DNA of 37,253 nucleotides, taken from positions 1-37,253 of the forward strand of contig JAYKJB010000076.1 of NCBI GenBank assembly GCA_035285325.1, written 5' to 3'. The DNA is from Candidatus Sericytochromatia bacterium. Lineage in GTDB: Bacteria > Cyanobacteriota > Sericytochromatia > S15B-MN24 > JAQBPE01. The notes under the pieces were generated by a model. That model worked only from the letters and a program-made list of their open reading frames with translations, made no database searches and was not told the origin of the DNA. The position numbers were made by a program, and so were the translations under genes. Each line of letters starts with the position of its first letter. Position 1 is the stretch's first letter. Positions 28,340 to 35,884 of the stretch are shown in pieces.

Positions 28340-29896
28340 ATGTACGCTGGGAATTCGTTCCCTCGCGGGCGACGGCCGCAGGGGCTGAAGCGCTGCCTGA
28401 GCGCCTTGGTGCTGATCGTGGCGGCTTGTCGGACGCCAGCCGGAGACCCTGTCGAACCGCCGCAGATGTCGCTGGCGCCGCCCAGCCTGGCGCCGTCGGT
28501 GTCTGGCCTGCCGGCGCCTGACGGCGCCTCGGCCAGCCCCGTCCCATTGCAGGCGCCTCAGGCGTCGCGCTGGCTGCCTGGCGACGAGCTGTTTCTGGCG
28601 GCGCCGCCGGGGGAGCGGCGCTTGCTGCTGCTGGCGAACCCGAGTGACCAGAGCGGGCAATTCGACGTGGCGGTCGACCCGGTGGGCGTCCAGACCACGC
28701 CCGCGCCGCTGCCCTCGCCTGGACGCTCGGGGGGATCGCGGCGCGCTGCGCCTTTCGGCTTCGGGGTCGCGTTCGATGCCTCGCTGCGCAGCGACGGGAG
28801 CCTGCCTGGGCGACGTTTGTTTGTTGCGCCCACCGCCGCGGCTGCCGCCTGGGAGACCTTCTGGATCAACGACGGCAGCGCGACCCTGGCGGGCGATCGC
28901 CCCTGCGACACGCGCTTGATGCTGCAGACGGAGAATGCCCTGTTCTATGTCGATGAGGCGGCGGAAGCGACGCTGGACAAGGCCGCGCTCGGCCGGCTGG
29001 CCGAGGCGTTCGAGCGACGCATCCGTCCCCCGCTCACGCGGGTGTTCGGCCAGGAGGACCGTCCCGGCGCCGATGGGCAGCCCCGCCTGTTCATCGTGCT
29101 ATCGCCCTGGGTCGGTCAGGCCGATGGTCGGGAGGGCATGATGGGCTACTTCTGGCCGCGGGACCCGCTCGCGCCGAGTGCCGAGGCCGCCGACCTGACC
29201 CGCCACGCCAACCAGAAGGAGGTCATTTTCCTGGCGGCACGCATCCTCGAGCAACCTGATGTGACAGCGCTCGGGACGCTCGCGCACGAATATCAGCACC
29301 TGCTGACGTTCTGTGCCAAGACCCGCCTGGATGGCACGCCACGCCCGGAGGCCCTCTGGCTTGATGAAGGGTTGTCGATGCTGGCAATGGACCTGGCCGG
29401 CTTCGGGCGCGTCGGCCAGGATCCCTTCGTGCTCGATGAGGTGGCGGCCTACATGCAAAACCCGGCCGCTTACTCGCTGACGGACTGGGCCGGTAATCCC
29501 GAGGGGCGCAGTTACGGCCTGAGCTACCTGTTCGTGCGTTACCTGACCGGGCGTTTCGGGCTGGGCATCGTGGCCGAACTGCAGCAGACCACCCGCACCG
29601 GCATCGCCGCCCTCGACGAGGTGCTCGCCCGGCGCGGCACCAGCACGGCCACGGTCTACGTGGATTGGCTGAAGGCCGGGGCGCAGGCCCTGGTGAGTGG
29701 GGAGCCAGGGCTCGGGCCCGTGCCCCTATCGCTCACGGAACCGACGCTGTATCCCGTTCGCCCCTGGGGCGCCGTCTATCTGGAGGCGCAGGCCTGGCCG
29801 AGCGAGGGTCGCCGCGCCACCTTTTCCGGCACCCGGACGCCCCTGCTCTACTGGCGTGGCATCCCCGGGGATCCGCTCGGAGAACTGGGCCCATGA
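28340..29896 (+). CDS. HExxH metallopeptidase-like lipoprotein (M30-like)
   Basis: Exported protein of 518 residues. The N-terminal signal is RRPQGLKRCLSALVLIVAAC with lipobox VAAC, followed by a Pro/Ala linker. The catalytic site is HEYQH (H316, E317, H320) and a downstream LDEGLSMLA (E343) fits the third zinc ligand of gluzincin-type enzymes such as the M30 (hyicolysin-like) group. It probably cuts peptides outside the cytoplasm, anchored to a membrane. The start ATG 28340 has GGGGGG 6 nt upstream; an in-frame start at 28316 is less likely since its ribosome-binding site would fall in the terminator stem. The last codons overlap the next small gene as ATGA. Confidence 0.78.
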   Translation: MYAGNSFPRGRRPQGLKRCLSALVLIVAACRTPAGDPVEPPQMSLAPPSLAPSVSGLPAPDGASASPVPLQAPQASRWLPGDELFLAAPPGERRLLLLANPSDQSGQFDVAVDPVGVQTTPAPLPSPGRSGGSRRAAPFGFGVAFDASLRSDGSLPGRRLFVAPTAAAAAWETFWINDGSATLAGDRPCDTRLMLQTENALFYVDEAAEATLDKAALGRLAEAFERRIRPPLTRVFGQEDRPGADGQPRLFIVLSPWVGQADGREGMMGYFWPRDPLAPSAEAADLTRHANQKEVIFLAARILEQPDVTALGTLAHEYQHLLTFCAKTRLDGTPRPEALWLDEGLSMLAMDLAGFGRVGQDPFVLDEVAAYMQNPAAYSLTDWAGNPEGRSYGLSYLFVRYLTGRFGLGIVAELQQTTRTGIAALDEVLARRGTSTATVYVDWLKAGAQALVSGEPGLGPVPLSLTEPTLYPVRPWGAVYLEAQAWPSEGRRATFSGTRTPLLYWRGIPGDPLGELGP

Positions 29897-29988
29897 GCTG
29901 GCTGCTCGGCTATCACCTGCTGGCGACCCTGGTGGTGCTGGCGGCCGCGCGTTGGGATCGCGCCTGGGAGCCGGAGGAAGGGGCCTGA
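29893..29988 (+). CDS. 31-residue membrane microprotein
   Basis: Tiny gene encoding MSWLLGYHLLATLVVLAAARWDRAWEPEEGA: one membrane helix (about 2-20) and a short, charged tail. ATG 29893 overlaps the stop of the peptidase gene as ATGA, the same translational-coupling pattern used in the polysaccharide operon, which supports real translation. It is followed by a terminator-like hairpin (30033-30056). A membrane partner or regulator of the peptidase is a guess. No homolog is recognised. Confidence 0.5.
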   Translation: MSWLLGYHLLATLVVLAAARWDRAWEPEEGA

Positions 29989-30032
29989 CGCCCGCGCTGG
30001 GCGCGCCGGCAGCGGGGGCGTGCCCCGTGGCA

Positions 30033-30056
30033 AAGGGCGGGAAAATTCCCGCCCTT
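30033..30056. terminator. palindromic hairpin after the microprotein gene
   Basis: AAGGGCGGGAA (30033-30043) pairs perfectly with TTCCCGCCCTT (30046-30056) around two bases. It lies 45 nt after the microprotein stop, between convergent genes. No T run follows beyond the arm's own TT. Confidence 0.65.
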
Positions 30057-30128
30057 CACCGCTTCCCACCTCTTGAATGCGTCCTGCAGGCCCGTCCGGC
30101 CCGCGTCGGGTCGAACGGGCCACGGGCA

Positions 30129-30159
30129 GGTTGGGGGGCGTCAGGGCGCCCCACCAACC
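30129..30159 (-). terminator. stem-loop after the TatD-like gene
   Basis: GGTTGGGGGGCG (30129-30140) pairs with CGCCCCACCAACC (30147-30159) with one bulged base and a 6-nt loop, 25-55 nt downstream of the minus-strand TatD-like stop. A further short palindrome, CCGAC-GTC-GTCGG, lies at 30161-30173. No T run follows. Confidence 0.5.
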
Positions 30160-30184
30160 TCCGACGTCGTCGGAACCGCCGTGC

Positions 30185-31084
30185 TCAGCGCACCCGGGCG
30201 ACCTCGGCCGGATAGGCCTGGCCGTTCGTCTGGGCGCGGGGGGCCAACCGTTCGGGCGAGGCCAGCGCGCTGACCTTGTCACCCCAGACGCCGAGCGGCA
30301 GGGCGTGACCCTGAGAGTAGAACCACTTGGGGTTGTGGAAGGTGACCTTCTCGATCGTGCTGAGGGGCAGGTTGGCCTCGGCCATCGCGCGGGCCGTGCG
30401 GGGCACCGCCAGCGGGTCGCCCAGCATGCGGCCGGCGGCGCTGTTGAGCACGTAGCCATCGGTGCCCTCACGGTGAATCAGGCTGACGATCGCCTCGGGG
30501 CGCAGGTGGGTGTTGGGGTCCACCGTCAGCCCGGCCCAGGCGCCGAACCGACGCACGTTCAGCGCGGTCGCTTCGTTGACGCCGTTCACCAGCATGTAAC
30601 GGGCCGGCAAACCTTCCTCCGCCGCGATCGTCAGGGTCTTGGCGATCAGCTCCTGACGGTCGGACGGACGCGCCTGGATCACGATCGGCAGCTCATGGCG
30701 ACGCGCCAGACGCACCTGGCGTCGGAAAATCTCTTCCTCGCCGGCGCTGCCGGAACCCAGGCCAATCTCGCCCACGGCGACCACGTTGTCTTGCTCCAGG
30801 TAACGCGGCATCGCATTGAGCACGGCCTGGGCCAGCCCGGTCTGGGCGGCTTCATGCGGCAGGATGCCGATGCAGGCGCCGTAGCCGAGGCCGAAGTGGT
30901 GGGCGCGCCGTGCTTCGGGGCCGACCAGACGCTCGAAGTCTTCGATGTAGGTTTCGGCGTACTGGCGGTTGGTTCCCAGCCACGTCATCGGCTCGATCAC
31001 CGCGATGCCGCCCGCGGCACTCATCAGTTCGAGTTCAGCCGGCGAGCGGCGGGAGGCGTAGATGGTGGCGTCGATGTAATACAT
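30185..31084 (-). CDS. TatD/EboC-like TIM-barrel protein lacking metal ligands
   Basis: Protein of 299 residues resembling the TatD-like hydrolases of the Ebo (eustigmatophyte/bacterial) group: GGIAVIEPMTWLGTNRQYAETYIEDFERLVGPEARRA, HHFGLGYGACIGILPHEA, VVAVGEIGLGS, LARRHELPIVIQARPSDRQ. The expected HxH of strand 1 is missing (YIDATIYAS: T7, Y9), the later ligand histidines are Q137 and N167, and the final Asp of SADWG is replaced (LNSAAG). Only the GEIG glutamate (E106) is kept, so metal-dependent hydrolysis is doubtful. The start ATG 31084 follows GAGGAG; an in-frame GTG at 31102 would destroy it. It is monocistronic. Confidence 0.75.
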   Translation of the reverse strand: MYYIDATIYASRRSPAELELMSAAGGIAVIEPMTWLGTNRQYAETYIEDFERLVGPEARRAHHFGLGYGACIGILPHEAAQTGLAQAVLNAMPRYLEQDNVVAVGEIGLGSGSAGEEEIFRRQVRLARRHELPIVIQARPSDRQELIAKTLTIAAEEGLPARYMLVNGVNEATALNVRRFGAWAGLTVDPNTHLRPEAIVSLIHREGTDGYVLNSAAGRMLGDPLAVPRTARAMAEANLPLSTIEKVTFHNPKWFYSQGHALPLGVWGDKVSALASPERLAPRAQTNGQAYPAEVARVR

Positions 31085-31436
31085 ACGATGGATTCTCCTC
31101 ACGTCTGTAGGCGCGACCCATAACCTGAGCGCATCCGACGGGCCCTTCGGAGGGGCGTTCGAGGGCGTGGGCCAGGGGGTGGACGAAGCCGATGAACCTT
31201 GGCTTCATATTTATTTATTAATTTTTATTAACTTCGTGGGGTAACGTAACACCGCCACCTCTCGCTGTCAATAGCGTGGAACCCTGCTCCCTCCAGGCGG
31301 CATCTCGGCTGGCTTGACGAGCGGGTTTGGGCGTGATTGGATGGGGCCCTGGTCGGGCGTGGGGCGAACGCGCCGGCGCGGGCTGAGCCCGACCGGACGT
31401 GGGCGCCGGCCCTTGCCCGAGGAGGGTTCGCAGGCC
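31085..31436. other. 352-bp divergent intergenic region
   Basis: Between the TatD-like (minus) and SRAP (plus) genes. A strongly AT-rich core at about 31205-31250 probably holds divergent promoters; for the minus strand, TTACCC with TTAATA 17 bp on is a weak match. The minus-strand leader would be about 130 nt and contains a small GAAGCC/GGCTTC stem. The plus-strand leader has a GAGGAGGG site before ATG 31437. No other gene is evident. Confidence 0.5.
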
Positions 31437-32150
31437 ATGTGTGGGCGCTTCACGTTGACGCCGGGGGCGATCCCGTTGCTGACCGATTGGGTCGAGGGCG
31501 GCGCGGAGGTGATTCCCCGCTGGAACATCGCGCCCACCCAGATGGTGCCGATCGTGCGTGAGCAGGGCGGTGCGCGCCAGCTGGCGCTGGCACGCTGGGG
31601 GCTGGTGCCGCCCTGGGCCCGCGAGGGCGATCGCCTGCCGCCCCTGATCAACGCCCGCGCCGACACGGTGGCCGAAAAACCGGCCTTCCGCGCCGCCCTG
31701 CGCCAGCGACGGGCGGTCGTGCCGGCGGATGGTTTCTACGAATGGGCTCCGCCGCCGGCGGGCGCGCCCAAGGGGGCACCCAAGCAGCCCTGGTGGTTTC
31801 GCCGCCGCGACGCGGGCCTGCTGTTCCTGGCGGCCCTGTGGGAACCCTGGGGCCCGGAAGCCGAGCCCGAGCGCCTTTCGTTCACCCTGATCACGACCGA
31901 CGCCAATGCCTGCGTGGCGCCCGTGCATGACCGCATGCCCGTGTTGCTGGACGCCGCCCAGGCCGACCGCTGGATGGCGCCGCAAGGCCAGGAACTGGCG
32001 CCCTTGCTGAGCATGCTGGCGCCCTATCCGGCCGACGCGATGGTGGCCATTGCGGTCAACCCGCGCCTGAATTCCGCCCGCACCGATGAGCCGTCGCTGG
32101 TGGAACCCGTGGCGACCGTTCGTCAGCCAGGTCTGTTCGACGGTGTTTAG
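31437..32150 (+). CDS. SRAP/YedK-type abasic-site DNA-protein crosslink protein
   Basis: SOS-response-associated-peptidase-family protein of 237 residues. Key residues of the family are all in place: C2 directly after the start Met (MCGRFTL), N72 in INARADTV, E102 in ADGFYEW and H164 in PVHDRMP. YedK/HMCES proteins form a thiazolidine crosslink with abasic sites in single-stranded DNA through Cys2, shielding them. The Met must be removed to free Cys2, which supports ATG 31437 as the start; GAGGAGGG is upstream. The 3' end overlaps the opposing PIN-domain gene by 4 bp. No lexA or SOS box is seen. Confidence 0.93.
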   Translation: MCGRFTLTPGAIPLLTDWVEGGAEVIPRWNIAPTQMVPIVREQGGARQLALARWGLVPPWAREGDRLPPLINARADTVAEKPAFRAALRQRRAVVPADGFYEWAPPPAGAPKGAPKQPWWFRRRDAGLLFLAALWEPWGPEAEPERLSFTLITTDANACVAPVHDRMPVLLDAAQADRWMAPQGQELAPLLSMLAPYPADAMVAIAVNPRLNSARTDEPSLVEPVATVRQPGLFDGV

Positions 32151-32575
32151 GCGCGTTCCGGTCCGCTCACGGCGCCCACGTTGAAGTCCAGCACCGTGAG
32201 GCCGGGAATCCGCGCGAAGTCTTTGCCGTTGCCCGTCAGGACCGGCATCCCGTGACGCAGGGCGGTGGCGCCGATCAGCAGATCGTGGGCGTCTACCATC
32301 ACCCCTCGGGGTAACTGGGCCAGAATCTGGGCGTGGGCCCGCGCCGAGGCCAGGTCGAATTCCAGGATCGGGAAGGTCTCCAGGATGTTCTCGACGAAGG
32401 CGGAGCGCTGACTCCGACGCTGGGGCGAATCGGCCTTGTGGACGCCGACCAGGAGTTCGGAACACGTGATGGCGCTCAGGAAACCCGGCCCTTGCGACTC
32501 CCAGGCGGCGAGCAGGGTCGGATTCTGGAGGCGTTCGAGCGTGATCAGGACCCCCGTGTCGATGATCAGTCCCAT
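32147..32575 (-). CDS. vapC: PIN-domain ribonuclease toxin (VapC family)
   Basis: PIN-domain protein of 142 residues with the four acidic metal-ligand positions visible: D6 (LIIDTGVL), E40 (CSELLVG), D98 (DAHDLLIGATA) and D119 (GNGKDF). VapC toxins cut tRNA or rRNA. ATG 32575 overlaps the antitoxin gene by 10 nt, a classical toxin-antitoxin order with antitoxin first. The stop codon overlaps that of the convergent SRAP gene (TAG/TAA share bases 32147-32150). Confidence 0.9.
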   Translation of the reverse strand: MGLIIDTGVLITLERLQNPTLLAAWESQGPGFLSAITCSELLVGVHKADSPQRRSQRSAFVENILETFPILEFDLASARAHAQILAQLPRGVMVDAHDLLIGATALRHGMPVLTGNGKDFARIPGLTVLDFNVGAVSGPERA

Positions 32576-32844
32576 TCCGACGGACCAATTTTCAGTGTGG
32601 GGCTGGTCGCCTCGACATCAGCGGCGTAGCTCGCCACGTCCTCGGCGGCCAGATGCGCGCCGGCTGCCAGTTGCGCCATTTGCGCCTGCAGGCTGCCGGC
32701 ACTGACGGCGCCGGCCGGGATGATCTGGGCGACCACCTCCTTGCCCTTCACGACCTCGAAGCGCGTGGCCTGGTAGCGCACCTGCCCGATCACATCGGCG
32801 AAGTGGCGGGCGGCTTCAGTGGCACTGATCTTTCGCTTGCGCAT
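32566..32844 (-). CDS. Phd/YefM-type antitoxin
   Basis: Small protein of 92 residues. The N-terminal half matches the Phd/YefM DNA-binding fold (ISATEAARHFADVIGQVRYQATRFEVVKGKEVVAQIIPA) and the C-terminal tail (LAAEDVASYAADVEATSP...) is the likely toxin-binding part. It should neutralise the following VapC protein and repress the operon by binding the palindrome at 32850-32864. ATG 32844 has no Shine-Dalgarno, and the predicted transcription start is essentially at the start codon, so the mRNA is probably leaderless. Confidence 0.9.
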   Translation of the reverse strand: MRKRKISATEAARHFADVIGQVRYQATRFEVVKGKEVVAQIIPAGAVSAGSLQAQMAQLAAGAHLAAEDVASYAADVEATSPTLKIGPSEWD

Positions 32845-32849
32845 AATCC

Positions 32850-32879
32850 GATTATCAGATAATCAGATAGTGAGGTCAA
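32850..32879 (-). promoter_or_regulatory. vapBC promoter with overlapping operator
   Basis: On the minus strand TTGACC (32879-32874) is 17 bp from GATAAT (32856-32851), close to the sigma70 consensus. A perfect palindrome GATTATC-A-GATAATC (32850-32864) overlaps the -10 element, ideally placed for autorepression by the Phd-type antitoxin. The predicted start site is within about a base of the antitoxin ATG (32844), implying a leaderless transcript. Confidence 0.8.
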
Positions 32880-33088
32880 GGCAGATCGCGTGGTGATCCG
32901 CGCGACTGTCATTCTCTCCTTGATTCGCGCGTGTCTGGGTGGCTCCGGCGCTGGAGGTCGGTGCCAGTTCGGACCACTCGGTATTCTCTTGGCCCTAACT
33001 TAACGATTTATTTACGCAGGCATAAAGCGCCTCCTGCTTCCCCCCGGCGATAACCTCTCCAGCCCCCCGGCCTCCGAGGTGACCGACC

Positions 33089-33757
33089 GTGACCAGCCCC
33101 GTCCCCCATACCAACGTCCAGGTCCTGGGTTTCCGCCTGCCGAAGTTCCTGCAGGACCTGTTCAATCCGGCCCCCAGCCAGGTGCCGGTGGTCCAACCGG
33201 GCTGGGGCTACGACGTCTACCGGCCGACCGCTCCGATCGCGTTGCCGGCGCCGCCGCCGCCTCCCCCTCCGCCGCCGCCGCCTCCGCCCGCGCCCTTGGC
33301 TCCGCCTCCGCCTCCGGTAGCGCCCACGCTTCAGGCCATGGATACCTCGCAGGCCGCCTGGTTCGGCGGTCCGCCGAGCGGGGTGTATCCGCAACTGCCG
33401 GGGGGGCAACCGCAGTGGCCCGGGATGCCGGGCGGCTATCCGAGCCCCACGCCGGGCGGCTACCCGAATCCTTATCCCGGCGGCTATCCGAGCCCCACGC
33501 CAGGCGGCTACCCGAATCCTTATCCCGGCAGCTATCCGAGCCCCACGCCAGGCGGCTACCCGAATCCCTATCCCGGCGGCTATCCGAGCCCCACACCGGG
33601 CGGCTACCCGACCCCGTACCCGGGCGGCTATCCGACGCCCTATCCCGGTGGTCCGATCGACCCGAACAATCCGGCCTCGGCGATCGCCGGCATTCTGGGC
33701 CTGGTGATGGGCCTGGTCAGCATCTTCCGCGGTCCGCAGGGCCACGGGAATCCGTGA
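33089..33757 (+). CDS. proline-rich repeat protein with C-terminal membrane helix
   Basis: Low-complexity protein of 222 residues. It has a short start (VQVLGFRLPKFLQDLFNPAP), a poly-proline run, then GGYPSPTPGGYPNPYP repeats (16 residues each, about four and a half copies), a linker and a C-terminal hydrophobic segment (SAIAGILGLVMGLVSIF). There is no signal peptide; it may be tail-anchored or use the hydrophobic end for association. GTG 33089 has GAGGTGA upstream. Repeat proteins of this kind act as spacers or bind surfaces, but no function is recognised. Copy number could vary between strains. Confidence 0.75.
   Translation: MTSPVPHTNVQVLGFRLPKFLQDLFNPAPSQVPVVQPGWGYDVYRPTAPIALPAPPPPPPPPPPPPPAPLAPPPPPVAPTLQAMDTSQAAWFGGPPSGVYPQLPGGQPQWPGMPGGYPSPTPGGYPNPYPGGYPSPTPGGYPNPYPGSYPSPTPGGYPNPYPGGYPSPTPGGYPTPYPGGYPTPYPGGPIDPNNPASAIAGILGLVMGLVSIFRGPQGHGNP
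33433..33648 (+). repeat. 48-bp tandem repeat
   Basis: Units start at 33433, 33481, 33529, 33577 and (degenerate) 33625, each opening with CGGCTATCCGAGCC or CAGCTATCCGAGCC. The unit encodes the 16-residue GGYPSPTPGGYPNPYP motif, in frame throughout. Confidence 0.85.
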
Positions 33758-33831
33758 GGCTCCCCTGACGGCGGTGCGCGGCGCGACGGTCCGGGCCTGC
33801 GAGACGGGCGCGACCCTCGCGACGCGGGCGT

Positions 33832-35361
33832 TCAGGCCGTCGGCGTGAACACCCGGTATTGCAGGGCCTCGGCCACGTGTTCCGTGGCGATCGCCTCGCG
33901 TTCGGCCAGGTCCGCGATCGTGCGGCTGGTCTTCAGCACCCGGTCCAGCGCCCGGCCCGTCAGGGCCAGCTGTCGGATCGCGCTCCGGAGCAGTTGCTTG
34001 CTGGCGTCGTCCAGCCGCGTGTGGCGGCGCAGCAGCGCGGGCCCCATCTGGGCGTTGCAGTGGACGTCGGGTTCGCTCTCGAAGCGCAGGCGCTGGCGGG
34101 CCCGCGCCGCCAGCACCCGCTGGCGGATGACCTGAGAAGGTTCTGCTTCTTTTTCATCCAGCAGCTCCCCCTCGCTCAGGCGCGCCACGTGGGCGCACAG
34201 GTCCAGCCGGTCGAGCAAGGGCCCCGACAGCCGGTTCCAGTAGCGTTCGGCTTGCCCGGGCGCGCAGCGGCAGGCCTGCAGGCGATCGCCCAGAAAGCCG
34301 CACGGACAGGGGTTCAGCGCGGCGACCAGGGTCAGGCGGGCGGGATAGGCCAGGGCGGCCTGCGCGCGCGCGAGCTGCACGACCCCCTGTTCGAGCGGCT
34401 GGCGGAGCTGCTCGATCACGTCGCGTCGGAATTCCGGCAGCTCGTCGAGAAACAGCACGCCGTGATGGGCGAGTGAAGCCTCTCCCGGCCGCGGCTGCGG
34501 CCCGCCGCCGATCAGGCCCGCGCAGCTCACGCTGTGATGCGGGGCCCGAAAGGGGCGCTCGCTCACGATGCCGCGATGCTGAGCTAACAGGCCTGCAATC
34601 GAGTACAGGCGCGTCAGTTCCAGCGCTTCCGGATAGGACAGCGGCGGCAGGATACCGGCGAGGCGGCGCGCCAGCATGGTCTTGCCGCTGCCCGGCGCGC
34701 CCACCAGCATGACGTTGTGGCCGCCGGCGGCGGCGATTTCCAGGGCGCGCTTGGCGATCGCCTGGCCCTTGACTTCGGCCATATCGAGCCCGATCGTCGG
34801 CTCGGATATCAGCTCGGCGCGCACCGCTCCCGGCAGCGGGCATTCGCTGGTGGGCGACGCCAGGACGGCGGCCGCGTGGGCCAGCGATTCGACGGCGTAC
34901 ACCTGCAGGCCGTCGACCAGCGCGGCTTCCTGGGCGTTGGCGGCCGGCACCAGCACGGCGCTCAAGCCTGCCGCACGGGCGGCCATGGCCAGCGCCAGCA
35001 CGCCGCGCACCGCCCGCACCTGGCCATCCAGGGCCAGTTCTCCCACCAGCAAGGCGGAAAAGTCCGGCGCCGGGCGCAGCTGGCCGCTGGCCACCAGCAG
35101 CCCCAGGGCGATCGGCAGGTCATACAGCGGGCCTTGCTTGCGGGTATCGGCCGGGGCCAGGTTGACCGTGATGCGGCGCTGGGGCACCTCGTAACCGGCA
35201 TTGCGCAGGGCCGCCCGCACGCGCTCCTTGCCTTCCTGCACGGCCGCATCCGGCAGGCCGACCACCGCGTAGTGTGGGAGCCCGTTGGCGAGGTCGACCT
35301 CCACCTCCACCATGTAGGCCTCGATGCCCTCCAGCGCGCCACTGACCAGTTTTGCCACCAT
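33832..35361 (-). CDS. comM: ComM / YifB, Mg-chelatase-like AAA+ helicase
   Basis: Protein of 509 residues, full length for ComM/YifB. The N-terminal domain starts MVAKLVSGALEGIEAYMVEVEVDLANGLPHYAVVGLPDAAV, typical of the family. Walker A is GAPGSGKT (221-228), Walker B LFLDELPEF, followed by the Zn-binding-like CPCGFLGDRLQACRC region and the sensor/C-terminal helicase segment. ComM is a ring-forming helicase for branch migration during natural transformation. ATG 35361 has AGGAGG 7 nt upstream, inside a hairpin loop (see 35353-35391). No other competence gene lies nearby. Confidence 0.95.
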   Translation of the reverse strand: MVAKLVSGALEGIEAYMVEVEVDLANGLPHYAVVGLPDAAVQEGKERVRAALRNAGYEVPQRRITVNLAPADTRKQGPLYDLPIALGLLVASGQLRPAPDFSALLVGELALDGQVRAVRGVLALAMAARAAGLSAVLVPAANAQEAALVDGLQVYAVESLAHAAAVLASPTSECPLPGAVRAELISEPTIGLDMAEVKGQAIAKRALEIAAAGGHNVMLVGAPGSGKTMLARRLAGILPPLSYPEALELTRLYSIAGLLAQHRGIVSERPFRAPHHSVSCAGLIGGGPQPRPGEASLAHHGVLFLDELPEFRRDVIEQLRQPLEQGVVQLARAQAALAYPARLTLVAALNPCPCGFLGDRLQACRCAPGQAERYWNRLSGPLLDRLDLCAHVARLSEGELLDEKEAEPSQVIRQRVLAARARQRLRFESEPDVHCNAQMGPALLRRHTRLDDASKQLLRSAIRQLALTGRALDRVLKTSRTIADLAEREAIATEHVAEALQYRVFTPTA

Positions 35362-35391
35362 GGGATGTCCTCCTGAGCGCCCATGGTGGCA
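35353..35391 (-). promoter_or_regulatory. start-codon hairpin of comM
   Basis: TGCCACCATGGG (35353-35364) and CCCATGGTGGCA (35380-35391) pair perfectly (12 bp) around a 15-nt loop. In the minus-strand mRNA the loop carries the AGGAGG ribosome-binding site and the downstream arm contains the comM ATG (35361-35359). The start codon is therefore sequestered when the stem forms, a possible translational control. Confidence 0.65.
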
Positions 35392-35532
35392 GTTGACGGC
35401 TCGCGAAAGAAGGCGCCGCAAGCCCCGTTCGCGGGCCGTCATCGGGCGAATCGCCATGGGCCCCGCGCGGTGAAGCTTCGAGGCGCGAGGGGCAAGCAGC
35501 CGCTCCCCCTGCGCGCACGACCACTGATCGCG

Positions 35533-35561
35533 TTGCAGGGGCGCTTCCGCTGGGCTATGCT
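35533..35561 (+). promoter_or_regulatory. promoter for the nucleotidyltransferase gene
   Basis: TTGCAG (35533-35538) is 17 bp from TATGCT (35556-35561). The predicted start site near 35568 leaves a leader of about 14 nt that contains the AGGAGGG ribosome-binding site for TTG 35582. Confidence 0.55.
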
Positions 35562-35581
35562 GGAGGCAGGAGGGCTGCCGC

Positions 35582-35884
35582 TTGCGGCTCACGTCTGGCC
35601 AGGTCGACACCATCTTGACCGAGGTGGCTCGGGTATTGGGGCCCGAGGCCCGGGTCTGGCTGTATGGCTCTCGGCTCCAGGACAGCGCCCGCGGTGGCGA
35701 TGTCGATCTGCTGATCGAGCTGACGGCGCGCCCTTCGCTCCCGCAACTGGCCGGGCTGTATGAGCGCCTCGAGGAGCGACTGGGCTTGCCTTGCGACCTT
35801 CAGCTACGCGTGACCGGAGAGCCTGTCACGGCCTTCCAGCAGTTCGTGACCCAGCAGGCCGTCCGTCTGGAGCCCGCGGCGTGA
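35582..35884 (+). CDS. MNT-type minimal nucleotidyltransferase
   Basis: Protein of 100 residues with the nucleotidyltransferase core signature G29-S30 in LYGSRLQDSARGGD and D40-x-D42 (GGDVDLLIE), as in MntA/MNT-domain proteins. Members often AMPylate a HEPN toxin partner. The start is TTG 35582, with AGGAGGG at the ideal 7-nt distance. No HEPN gene follows: the next gene is a PAP2-type lipoprotein, so the protein looks orphaned here. DNA polymerase beta-like antitoxin function is known for the family; its use here is inference. Confidence 0.82.
   Translation: MRLTSGQVDTILTEVARVLGPEARVWLYGSRLQDSARGGDVDLLIELTARPSLPQLAGLYERLEERLGLPCDLQLRVTGEPVTAFQQFVTQQAVRLEPAA

Noticed and set aside
31038-31208. 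About 57-codon minus-strand frame from ATG 31208 upstream of the TatD-like gene
   Set aside because: No ribosome-binding site and overlaps the TatD-like start out of frame; sequence beginning MKPRFIGFVHPLAHAL is intriguing but unsupported.
33433-33648. Possible CRISPR-like array
   Set aside because: The 48-bp units are contiguous, lack unique spacers and encode an in-frame peptide repeat, so this is a coding tandem repeat.
33008-33745. Arg/Gly-rich minus-strand and Ser/Arg-rich plus-strand frames over the repeat gene
   Set aside because: Repeats stay open in several frames; the frame with GAGGTGA before GTG 33089 and a C-terminal membrane helix is the credible one.
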